A program made the position numbers and the translations under genes. From contig AP031354.1 in assembly GCA_037833965.1 (NCBI GenBank), positions 722,001-786,000 of the forward strand: a stretch of 64,000 nt of DNA, read 5' to 3'. This document shows positions 12,380 to 22,387 of this stretch, one piece after another (position 1 is the stretch's first letter; each line of letters begins with the position of its first letter). The notes beneath the pieces are model-generated. The model had not been told where the DNA came from and ran no database searches. It saw only the letters and a program-made list of their open reading frames with translations. The DNA is from Marchantia polymorpha subsp. ruderalis. Lineage: Eukaryota > Streptophyta > Marchantiopsida > Marchantiales > Marchantiaceae.

Positions 12380-12618
12380 TGTTACAGTGAAACCCAAGAA
12401 ACACAATGACAAACTCAAGCCAAACCAAGCCATCAACACAAGAGACAAAACTAACTTGTGATGTATTACGTCCACGGGGAAGTGCATCATGAGATTATAC
12501 TTAATGTTATGTCTAGTAATACACATACCTTGGATATATATACCCAACACCGGCGACTAACCTAGCTATAAATAGCTAAAACCTGAGGTTAGTCTTTAAC
12601 CAAAGTTAACCTCCAACA
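12380..12618 (-). repeat. LTR (5' LTR in element orientation)
   Basis: A 239-bp terminal repeat, TGTTA...CAACA on the plus strand, followed by the GCACT target duplication at 12619-12623. It pairs with 8782-9011. A TATAAATA-like palindromic stretch (12567-12574) lies within it. Confidence 0.9.
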
Positions 12619-12623
12619 GCACT

Positions 12624-14466
12624 AGCCATCATAACCACACTCTTAAGAATTCTTAACATTGAAAACTGATTCATGAAGGGATTTAATTTGAACTCAATCT
12701 TGAGCCCCAGGTCTTATAACAATGGTTTAGCAATGAGAATAATGCTAATTGCTCAATCAGCTCTAACTTTTGTATCTCATTTGCATGAGTATAAGTAACT
12801 ATAGTAAGATAAGTAAATAAAATAAGGTAACTACAATTTAAATCATGACATTTTTCAAATTGAAAAAGTCTTATCCTCAAACCTTACATTGGCATTCAAT
12901 TGCTATCTTGAAAGTGTATTTTGTCAAATGAAGATTCAACACAAAAACTTTACATCATGAGCCCATCTCCTTGGTGACAGCTCTATCATGAGTCTACTAT
13001 ACACGCCTCGCATACGATAAAAAACCTATCCAATTTAATTCATTGTTGTGATTTGGTAAATATGTGAACTGATTATGCATCTACTAGACTGTAAAATTGC
13101 ATTTCATCACATTTTTTTAACTTCTGTCTTTAGAAAAGTAAGTCTCTAGATGATTTGTGCAAGTCTGGAAAATTTGGTCATTGGCAGATGTTATTGATGT
13201 GTATCTGCAAAAATTCTAATTCTTCAAACAGTAGATCATGGTTTTTAAACAGTAGATCTAAATCGATCAATTTTTGTTGCCAGGTGATAGTAGACGGAGA
13301 CAATATCAATTAAAATTGCTCCTCCTTTGTTGTGGGGATTAGCGCATCGCTGAGATTAGTTCAGATTTTCTAGGTGTCAACCAAAGCATTTCGAACCGGC
13401 ATATCCACGTTGGGCTTGCCGAAGCCCCAGTAGCCGTGTCTCAAAAAACCGGTAGCTTTGGGTCTTCGACTAAACTGTTTTAACTGACCCTGTTCTAAGA
13501 TTCTTCCATTAAGCTCTGAATGGGCTCTAGTTGAGCACTGATCGATGAATATTTCAATCTACATCTTAAGGTTTGATCTTTCAGATACTAATTTGTACTA
13601 CTGTTATAACGGATATTGGAGTACATGATACGAAAGTCCTCAGGTAAAGGGTGAATATCTGGCCAACATTGCTGGGCGAGAGATGAAATACAGAGATTAT
13701 AGTCAGCTCAACAAGTATTTCAGAAAAGGATAGAGATTGTCTGGATCCACTCTTGTTCTTTGACTTTGGATCAGTGCTAAAACCAAGGATTGTTTTCAGA
13801 TATCTGAAGTTTGCGCTGCTTTTTACAATCCACGTCCCACACAATACGGATACCACGCCACTGTGGAGGTGGTGCCTCCAAACCAGAAGCAGGTTTCGGA
13901 ACATCGCACTGCACAAATGCAAAGAGTTTAGAGTTTAAACATTCGCAAGGCTCTGTTACTGCAAGAATGTATGCACAAAAGAGTTTGGAATTTCTGAGCA
14001 CGGTCTATGGGCAAAAAACATACGATAACACGACAGTCGAGGAAAATCTTAAATGGAGCTTGCGAAGGCAGCGTAGCGTTCCTCGGAGATCGTCCAGGTT
14101 CTACAAAGTTTGAGTGGCCAAACCTGGTTGGAGTTTGGCCACTCAAACTACAAAATTCGAGAGCTGATGATTGGTTCAGGTCAACACTTACGCATTTTCC
14201 TCCCTTGGGGAATGATGTATGCCAAAATTCAGGGCCGAATCTCTTGTTCCAGAAGACGTCCCTCGAAACCCATTTTCTGTAAGAAGGACACGATTTAGGA
14301 ATTCGAACCACAAGAATATAGCTCATCTGCAGTTCAACCTGCAGTAACTTGCAGCAGTTAGTACGAAGCTATGGAGTATCATGAGCTATATCATCACTAC
14401 ACGACAGACTGTTTAAGGCTGTTCTCTTTACGAGCACGGTCAAATCGAGCGGGTTTTCATAGAATC
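12624..14466. other. Intergenic DNA without a recognised gene
   Basis: Short frames occur on both strands around 13580-14330, but they overlap each other and have no recognisable motif. The stretch contains one perfect hairpin at 14108-14148 (separate entry). It ends at the stop codon of the FAM228-like gene on the minus strand. Confidence 0.5.
14108..14148. repeat. Perfect 16-bp inverted repeat, 9-nt loop
   Basis: GTTTGAGTGGCCAAAC (14108-14123) is followed after nine bases by its exact reverse complement (14133-14148). No poly-T tract follows, and no terminal-repeat element is evident around it. Confidence 0.9.
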
Positions 14467-17384
14467 TCACTCCGGAACGGCTGCCAAGTGGACGCGATCC
14501 TGAAGTTCATCGTCACATGTGACCCGTCCGGCCATGGATGCTTTGAACGCAGGTTCTGGCCAATCGCGCATGCTCAACATTTCCCTGCATCGACTTCTTT
14601 CTGGCACTGACTCACCCATTAATGTCTTTTCTCGCTTGTCCTGTTAAGCAAACAAGAGAGATGGCTTACTCGACGGACCTCGTGGTGCGTGTGCAATGGC
14701 GCTCAAGAGGTCTCTCTCATGAATAATGAGAGAGTGACCATAAGTGATCCAAGTTGGTGGGACTCAGAAATTGGTATGTAGAAACTGTTAAGCAGTTCGT
14801 GTGTTGACCAATGGGCCTTCCTCGGTGTTGGTCAACACCGAGGAAGGCCCATTGAAGGTCTGGAGCACTGCGAGTCTCATACCTTGTCCCAGTCATGCTT
14901 AACAGGATCACGCAAATTCTTGTCGTTGTACTTCAAAGCTGCATCTCGGAACTCGAAGGGGTCGTATTCTCTCTCATGAATAATGTCTAGATACAAATTC
15001 CTCTTTCTCGCAGCTTCGCAATACTTCTTTTGTAGAGCCGCTGGCGACCGCAAGCAAGCAGATAGCCATGTTATATATAACTCGAGAAAGAAGCACACAA
15101 CATACATCGACGTCAATCCACTAGCTAAGACGACAGTGAAGTTCCGATGGTTCGTGGTGTCCGCAGAGAGCAGTAGATGAAGCTCACGCAGTCTCTAGGT
15201 GTATTCAGTTCCGTGCACTCTGACGCAGGCTCCACTCCGTCCTTTCCACGATCGAGTGTCGTCAGCTAATGGTGCTCACTACAGCTTGATACTCAACGGT
15301 GTGTGGTGAAGCGTGTGAGGATTGGGAACAGACAGGTTCCCTACAGAACTTCGACTGATCTCTTCGACTTTCTTGTCCCACGAAATCATAGACATCCTTG
15401 AGTCTCTGGACATCATCCGGTGATATTCATGTACTGCGGTGTGAGCTGAAGTCTATCCATCTCGCTCAACTCGAACAATTAAATTGCACAGAACTGGGTC
15501 GAAGCCTATGCGTTAACTGAGCAGTACATGTGCAGGTTCCGTGTACGTGATGTGCACCCGATCGTGTTCACTCCCATTTACATCTGCTTACTCATTGGCA
15601 GAAGGCAGGAGTGTCAGACTTACTGTTGCGTAGAGAAACTTGGTCTGCTCTGTACGTGTCGTCGTTGATCTTGTCCCCTGTTTGCCTCTGAATGAAATTG
15701 AAAACATGCAGGTCCCATTCCTCCCACATGCGCATCTTCCTCTCTCTCATCATGTCCGTGTCTTTGTGGATGGTATGGAGCGTATCCTTCATAATCCCGT
15801 TGTCTTTCCCTTCGATCCCCTCCCAGATCTCATCAAAATCTTTCTGGAACTTTGCCTCATTTCGATTTTCCTTCTTCTTTAACCAAACTTGTGCTTTCTG
15901 TGGACAGTAAAGACTCCCCGTGTTTTAATACATGGAGAAGAATTGCCTTAAGGCCGAAGCACAGATAGGCATTCTATTCCATTCCGTCTGACTGAAATAG
16001 AAGAAGGGTGACACCATCAGTGCCCCGATTCACAAATTTGTTCACTTCAATCTTCGGACTGAGCTTTAATTCGAATGTCTGCAGAATTAAATCGACCTTA
16101 TTCTTCAGAACCCTAATTTGGGCATGCGACATTGGGCTTGATCTGATGTTAATGATCACCGCCACTGGTTAACTTCGACAGAAATGTGACCAAAGAGTAG
16201 GCAATGTGTCGTTGGCCTACTTACCTGCCATTCTTCTTCCGTGTGATTGATGAGCTTGCGAGGATACGGGCGTTTGGTCCATCTGCGGCATATCCATCCT
16301 CCGCCTTTGTGCTTTTGATAGTATCCAGAAGGTGTCAGAAGCTTGCATATGTGCTGAACACAAGGAGCCGCCCCATCACAACGGAGTCAGCCCCAGCATA
16401 TGCTTGATTCAAGACAAGTGCGGCCACCTTGAGACGTCTCTGACCGTGTTTGCCTCGATCGAAGTGCATGACACGCATCTTTGACCACCGTCCCTGGATT
16501 AGGAATTCAGCAATTTATATCGATTCATCTCTTTCCTAGAAACAAAAATGATTCAAATTACATAATTCCGGCCAGTGTGCTCTGAATACCACATCAAATC
16601 AGCATGAAGGGATTATTGGCGTTGTTTCCAGTGTCGATGGGAGTTTTTGTGTCCATCTGAAACCGAGCCCGATGTAAGTTAGTGGACGAACACTGCCGTA
16701 AAGTCAAGACGTGAGAACGGAGGGGTGAAAGAATCAATCACTTACTTTTCTGTCACCCGTCACCGGATAATGGTGCAGAATGCGTCTTCCATTCTTTGGA
16801 TCGATGGGAACACGAGGTCTGACCCAGCCAGGAGTCACCCACTCGGATTCCAGGGGATGAATGATTTTGGTTGGTTCTGGTCGTCTCGTGGGCAGGTCTT
16901 GTTTGATACGGATTGGAATCTTGACGATGCCCCATCGGGATTGCACTTTCGGCGGCGGTTTGGGTTTGCGGAAGCTCCTGTCGAACGAGGTGAAGTGGCC
17001 TAGAAATGGCAGAGGAGTGGCGACGATGACGCCATTCGAATCTGGCTCGGCCGATTCTTCGGCCAGAAGGATTCTGCTCGTGTTTGGATCCGGGAGTTCA
17101 TATTTCTCGTTCAGAAACACCTCGGAAGGCCCTTCGCTCTCCACAGGCTCCTCCTCGGGAGAATCGCCGAATTTTACCACGCCCAGCTTTCCCACCACGA
17201 GAGGAGGATCTCGTTCGTAAACAAGTTCATCTTCTGCGGGCTCCCCGAGTGGTTCCGACCCGGGGTCATCAATACATTTGTGACAGGGATCAGCTTTCTT
17301 CTGATTTTTGCCACTGTTGTCGCTCCTCTCGCTCTTCTCGCTCTTCTCGCTGTGCTCACAGTCCTCCTTAATGCGGACCTTCAT
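14467..17384 (-). CDS. Five-exon gene, FAM228-like protein (tentative)
   Basis: Model with phase-consistent GT-AG junctions: exons 17384-16746, 16353-16225, 15897-15624, 15040-14883 and 14640-14467, giving 457 residues. Exon 1 is acidic and low-complexity at its start (repeated EKSE/SERS) and ends in HHYPVTGDRK. Exon 3 carries RKMRMWEEWDLHVFNFIQRQ, exon 4 RKRNLYLDIIHEREYDPFEF and NLRDPVKHDW. These resemble the conserved core of FAM228 proteins (a WxExVxxPIQ-like helix, then EYDPF and DPL). FAM228 function is unknown; it is known in organisms with motile cilia, which would fit a plant with swimming sperm. The frame opens upstream of 17384 but reaches a stop before any ATG, so the ATG at 17384 is chosen. 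The join of exon 1 to exon 2 is supported by splice consensus and phase only. A separate gene ending near 16600 is the main alternative. Confidence 0.5.
14809..14854. repeat. 22-bp perfect palindromic hairpin in the last intron of the FAM228-like gene
   Basis: The 22 bases at 14809-14830 are followed, after only GT, by their exact reverse complement at 14833-14854. It sits in the 242-bp intron 14641-14882. In the pre-mRNA it would form a long, nearly loopless stem. Confidence 0.92.
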
Positions 17385-17888
17385 GACTTCGACTCGACAA
17401 AATGTTTCTCTTCGTTCAATCAACGAAAGTCCCGAGAATCTTCCTCCAGCAAAGCAGCAGCGACCTGCGCCTGCTGTCCGAGGCAACCCTCATCAGAAAA
17501 AGGTCCAGACTTTCCCGCCGCCTACATTTTCCGAATTACCCGCAAAATTGACAGTCTTGCCAAGATTCCGCCTGAAATTGACGCTGCGGCGGGGGAAGAC
17601 CGATTTCCGAACGCTTTCTCATCAAGAGGTCGTGCCGAGCAGAATTGCTCTGCTCTGGAACCCACAGCGGCTGTCATTCCTTCCCATTCCAATACGCAGT
17701 GGCGAAACTAGAGCTCTGTCGAGGGCTAGACATACACTTGAGAAGTCCAGGCAGCCCGCTCCGCGTCAGCGCAATAGACTGGATGCTTATTTACTCTTTT
17801 CCCCGTACACACGAGAGACTCCAAGCTCCAAGATGCTCTTCCTCCCGAATTTCAAGGCATTATGAGGGAGAGAAGGGTAAGAGGGATG

Positions 17889-17938
17889 GATGGCCGAGTG
17901 CATGGACTGGTTGAGGCCAGTCCATGCACTCAGCCATC
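17889..17938. repeat. Inverted repeat with 15-bp perfect core
   Basis: GAGTGCATGGACTGG (17896-17910), six-base loop, exact reverse complement (17917-17931). After one mismatch the pairing continues for six more bases (GATGGC with GCCATC). GGGATGGATG and CATCCATCCC further out could extend the stem with a bulge. Confidence 0.9.
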
Positions 17939-18597
17939 ACTGCACTCATCCATCCCTGTTACCTTTCTCGATAGGGATGATCGAAACGCACGGACTGTCA
18001 TCACACAAATTTCTCTGCAGCTGGTGAGTGACGAAATTGGAATCGGTGGCGTCAGCAGCAGTCAGTGCTTCTTCTGGTCAGGTCGCTTCCTTCGAACTCT
18101 TCTTCGTGGCCACAGTTCCTTCTCCTGCCAGACAAGGAAACATTTCTTTTAGCGCCTGAGAACTTACCTCCTGCGGATCCATAGCAGGAGATCTTGAGTT
18201 TTTTTAGTCATATCGTGATCCTCCAGGAACCAGATTTCCGAAAAAAAGCAACATCGGATCACTAAAAGGGCACAGTTTCCAGAATGAGGACCTCCTCGAT
18301 CCGGAATTCCCATAGGTGGGCGTGCTTCATAGAGAAACTGAAACAACATGTGGCTGCAAAGAGTTCGCACCTACACTTCTCTTCGGAATGGGCCTCCAGA
18401 TGCTATACACTTTTAGCTGCTGGATGGAATAAGTCTCATATCATCCGAAAATCTGGAAGAATTAATAAAGTCTGATACAGACGCAGAAAGGTCTTTCCTT
18501 ATTTCGACAAGTCGGTTGCGAGAAATAAGAATCTTCGGCTCTCGGTATCTCTCCCAGTCCTGCTGCAACTGAGTCGATGACGGGGGCTAGAAAAAAC

Positions 18598-18768
18598 TCC
18601 ATGACTGCACCGCAGTTCATAGTCTTGGTACTAACGGTGGTCGTCTGTTCAATGCTTTCCTCCTGGTCCTGTTCGTTTGGTTCTGTTTCACTAACGTGCA
18701 TGGAACCTGGAGACTGCGGGCCTGATCAGCTGAAACTTTTGTTTGTCCTTTTCAAATTCAGTGAGTAG
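18598..18768 (+). CDS. Possible short secreted peptide (weak)
   Basis: A 56-codon frame opens with MTAPQFIVLVLTVVVCSMLS, which looks like a signal peptide, followed by a short stretch with three cysteines. There is no homology I recognise, and an overlapping antisense frame exists. A GTGAGT donor lies just before the stop, so it could be a first exon. It may equally be chance. Confidence 0.18.
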   Translation, partial: SMTAPQFIVLVLTVVVCSMLSSWSCSFGSVSLTCMEPGDCGPDQLKLLFVLFKFSE

Positions 18769-19711
18769 TGTTTAGAACTACTTGTCAGCCATTACCTGAA
18801 TTAAATTGCTAGATGTGAAGTAATTCTAAAGTAGCTGTAGTAAATTTCTTCTCTATAAGAAAAGGACGTTTTGAATCAGGACTTTATCGAATCACATGCT
18901 CTTTCGAAAAGCTGCGTTGAATGTGATATATTTGAATCACCTCTAGGTGATGTCTCTCCACTATCTTCTGGACTCTCTTTACACTTCCGATAGCTTGCCT
19001 AAAAAATGCTATTGAGATCAGAATTCTCAACCTAGCACTTTCCACTTTGAACGGAAGAAGTAACCAGATCAAAATCATGTGTGTCGATGGTCAAGTTGGA
19101 AATTGGAAAAACTCCAATTTTAAGTCTGGGTTCATATCAACATACTTCCTCACCATTCAACGCCATTGCATCAATCATGGTCCTGTATGAAGTTGAAATC
19201 AAGAAAAGGGGACGCATGGCGTAGAAACCGCGATGCTCGGCGATTCGAAGATGAATACGACAAAAGCGGGAGAGCAACAGCCTGATAACTTGATTTGAGG
19301 ATCTTGTTGAAAATGGCTTTTTGCCCACACTTTCTTCCAAAGGACTCTGTGAAACCCCTTAATGATTGCCAAGCCTCGCCCTGCAGTGAATCCTTATCAG
19401 TGTTGAGAGGTAAATTGGTACTTCCGAGTCAGGCTTTATCATTGGATCATTGAATTCCGCTCTCACATTCATTCATGCAGCGAGGGATCATCTGCAGCGA
19501 GGGATACCACTCGTTTTCGGTTTCTTCCAAGCAGTGTATTGCAGGATGGAATTATACAGATAATGTCTCCGGGCTCAAACATATATCTGGAACCAAATCG
19601 ACCGCTCATACCATATTCTCATGAGTCCATTTAGAAGGCATGGATGTCTGAACGGTGGCCTGGCACATCACATACTGACCTATCTGTGCCTTTCACTTTC
19701 TTGTGCCGCTC

Positions 19712-19740
19712 AAATTTGTACTCAGAATGAGTACAAATTT
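19712..19740. repeat. 13-bp perfect inverted repeat, 3-nt loop
   Basis: AAATTTGTACTCA (19712-19724), GAA, then the exact reverse complement TGAGTACAAATTT (19728-19740). Confidence 0.9.
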
Positions 19741-20067
19741 CAGTGAGATAGAAGCAAGACGATGGATGCTTAATGAGTATGATTCAGCTATTTCCATCGA
19801 ACACTTACTGCAGCCCATAATAAATCACGCGTAATAAATGGTTGATAAGGTTTGGACAGGTAAGTTTATTCCACTGTGTCTGGTGACGTGAACTAAAACA
19901 CCCTATGATGCCGCAAACTATGTAATAAATGTAGTCGGCACACCTGATTTACCATATTTCGTTGAAAGGAAAGAATAATTTCATTTTACTATATTCTGAA
20001 GAGAGCTAACACATATGACATACTTTCCAACTCGAAGGTAAATGTATTGAGCTATAACTCCCCATTA

Positions 20068-20640
20068 GCTACTGGGAATGACGTGAAGATATACGATGGC
20101 ACTTTTAAGATACAGCAGATTTATTTCCACACCGGAACGAATGCTTGTCCTGGTCACTTCAAACCGAGGAATGAAACTCAGTGTAACTCCAGTTCAAGAT
20201 TTCTACAACCGGAAGATTGAAGTCCATAGTCCCGGGAGCACCACAGAATAAGCCCATTAAGCTACTGGGAATGACTTGAAGATATACGATGGTACTTTTT
20301 AGATACAGCAGATTTATTTCCACACCGGAACGCATGCTTGTCCTGGTCACCTCAAAACGAGGAATGCAACTCAGTGTAACTCCAGTTCAAGCTTTCTACA
20401 ACCGGAAGATTGAAGTCCATAGTCCCGGGAGCACCACAGAATAAGCCCATTAAGCTACTGGGAATGACTTGAAGATATACGATGGTACTTTTTAGATACA
20501 GCAGATTTATTTCCACACCGGAACGCATGCTTGTCCTGGTCACCTCAAAACGAGGAATGCAACTCAGTGTAACTCCAGTTCAAGCTTTCTACAACCGGAA
20601 GATTGAAGTCCATAGTCCCGGGAGCACCACAGAATAAGCA
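20068..20640. repeat. Three tandem copies of a 193-bp unit
   Basis: Units start at 20068, 20261 and 20454 with GCTACTGGGAATGAC. Copies 2 and 3 are almost identical; copy 1 has several substitutions. The array ends about 18 bp from the stop codon of the lectin gene, so on the minus strand it forms the start of that gene's 3' untranslated region. The period is not a multiple of three, and the array is not part of the lectin frame. Confidence 0.93.
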
Positions 20641-20657
20641 CATCATGCATCCCGTCC

Positions 20658-22387
20658 TCAAGCGGTAGGAGCTTGGGCTCCCGACACGGCAAGATAGACG
20701 CGAGAAGCGACGGAGTAGGACCAGACTTGGAGAACGCCGCTGGGCTCCAGGCGAGCGAATTGATCGGTGGTGACGGTTTCGGAGCCGTCGTAAGGAGGAG
20801 ACGAGGACGGGAACGGGTCGATGACCGACGTCGAGTTGGCTTCGGGCTGAGAGCACAGGGTCGGATCCTGGACGCTGGTCGAGGCGACGGTCGTGCCCGT
20901 CAGGACCACCACGCCGTCGGCCGCGCTGAAGAACGTGTCGTGATCGTAGAGGCACGTGTGCTGCGTGGCGTAGACGGTGTCGTTGGTGGGTATGACAGAC
21001 TTCCACCACGTAGGCGCGCTGGATGTGGTGCTGGTGATTGTCACTCCTGCCACCTCGGCGTTGAAGCGGTAGCTCCCCGTGGAGTAGTTGCTGCTGGACA
21101 CGGCCGACGCCAGCGAGCTCGGGTACAAGAGAGTCTGGCCTGGCAGCAGAGTGTCGGTGGGTTCTTTCCAGCTCTCCCACACTGTGGCGTTGAAGGTGTC
21201 GAGGAATTTCAAGTTTCCCTCCGCACCTAGCTCGACACCAAAATCGGTCTGTGAGACAAAATCGACGGTGAATTTGTCAGCGTCCTTTACAACAACACTA
21301 AAATAAGTAATTTCATTGAGCATAGCACGTATAGCAATCGAATCGAAATTTCAAGTGCAGCCAGACTTTATGTACAACTCGAAACTCCAATGTTCGGAGC
21401 AAAAGCTCGACTGATCGAGTCCGAGGAATTATTCACGCAGGTTCCAGCAGGAAGAGGCTCAAAACGCTTGGATTCGATGGACGTTCATTATATCAGTATT
21501 CCATGTACGAGCTGTTGGAGGCATGATCGTCTGTACGATATGCCCTGAATCCAGTTTCGACCTTGATGAGTATGACACCAGGTCAATATCCTCCTCATAT
21601 AATTGAGAAAGTAAAGATCGAGAGAGAGGGTTCAAGTACGGAAGATGCGTGAATACATGCGCCATTCCTCAACTTTAAGATGAAGTAAAGATATGTCTCG
21701 AGTTTGGGAACACACCAACATTTGTGTGCAGCATAGATATCCACGACAAAATTAATAGAAGTAAAATTACGAGCAAAACGAGAGTGTCAACCCGAGCTTC
21801 GACAGAGTTTTCATCTCGGTAAAGAATTTAGCAGCAAACGGGAAGGATGAAATCGACATTTTTCAGGAACTCGCGTCCCGATCCTTGTCAGCAACTGATG
21901 AGATACAAAGTATAGAAAGGAGCTGTGAACATACACTTGTGCCGGCGTAAACACCAGGGCTCTTCCAAACCAGAGTACCGTCTGCATCTCTCAGTGACAA
22001 AAAGACGCTTCCGCCGCCAATCTCCGTGGCGAACGTTGCGTTCTGGTGCACGGGGGTGTCTCTGTTGGGACTCCAGACGGGGATCCAGGCCTCGCTTACA
22101 GTGAAGGGTTTGATCACCAGGGCGAGGTAGAATGTAGCATCTGCACCGTACCCACTTTTCTGTCCGGTCGTACTCAAGAATTCCAGCGCGAACTGCTGTG
22201 TTCCTTCGATGAAGATAATTCTGGGAGTATTGCCATCTCGGGTCCGTACCTCAAGGCTAGCATCATTAGTCACTGTGAAAACTCCAGCAGTTGTCGGAAA
22301 GTAATCAGCGCATGCCGTTCCAGCAAAGAGTAAAAGTGCAATGGCACAGGCCAGTTGGCATGAGCTTGCCATCGAGGCGTAACGCAT
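20658..22387 (-). CDS. Bulb-type (mannose-binding) lectin domain protein, secreted
   Basis: Two exons: 22387-21935 and 21248-20658, joined by a GTATGT donor and a TCTCACAG acceptor in phase 0, giving about 347 residues. The N terminus has a signal peptide (second Met at 22372: MASSCQLACAIALLLFAGTACA). The lectin core follows: FYLALVIKPF, IPVWSPNRDTPV, DGTLVWKSPG, then GNLKFLDTFNATVWESW and PTDTLLPGQTL, the hallmark of S-locus/bulb-lectin domains. No kinase, PAN or transmembrane segment is visible after the domain, so this is a short secreted form like EP1-type glycoproteins, not a receptor kinase. Such proteins sit in the wall or apoplast and can bind mannose-type glycans; binding here is unproven. 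A decayed relative lies at 25749-26010. Confidence 0.82.

Larger units (their letters stand above)
8782..12618 (-). mobile_element. Copia-type LTR retrotransposon carrying a captured UPL gene fragment
   Basis: A complete, non-autonomous LTR element lying on the minus strand. Two direct repeats (8782-9011 and 12380-12618) begin TGTTA and end CAACA on the plus strand, the classic Copia LTR termini. Both ends are flanked by the same five bases, GCACT (8777-8781 and 12619-12623), a perfect target-site duplication. Two bases inside the right LTR lies TGGTATCAAAGC on the minus strand, the primer-binding site for initiator tRNA-Met. A purine-rich stretch abuts the inner edge of the left LTR. Inside, only the C-terminal tail of Copia pol remains (about 9400-9510); the rest is filled by unassigned DNA and by a host-derived UPL1/2-like fragment (10738-11857). 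The LTRs have diverged visibly from each other, so the insertion is not recent. It must have been moved in trans by a related autonomous element. Confidence 0.9.
17494..20067. other. Upstream flank of the FAM228-like gene and intergenic DNA
   Basis: Overlapping frames in this stretch lack recognisable domains. Two hairpins (17889-17938 and 19712-19740) and one possible short secreted peptide (18598-18768) are listed separately. Otherwise I see nothing that can be supported. Confidence 0.45.

Noticed and set aside
15974..16165. A 63-codon minus-strand frame
   Set aside because: It falls within the intron between exons at 16225 and 15897 and has no supporting motif.
16600..16672. Exon following 16746 (starting ATGGACAC after TTTCAG)
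   Set aside because: It has a good acceptor, but every frame stops before a usable donor. Splicing to 16353 keeps phase and is preferred, though an alternative ending here is possible.
16734..17486. Start of the FAM228-like gene at 17486
   Set aside because: That position is TTG, directly after a stop. The first ATG in frame is at 17384.
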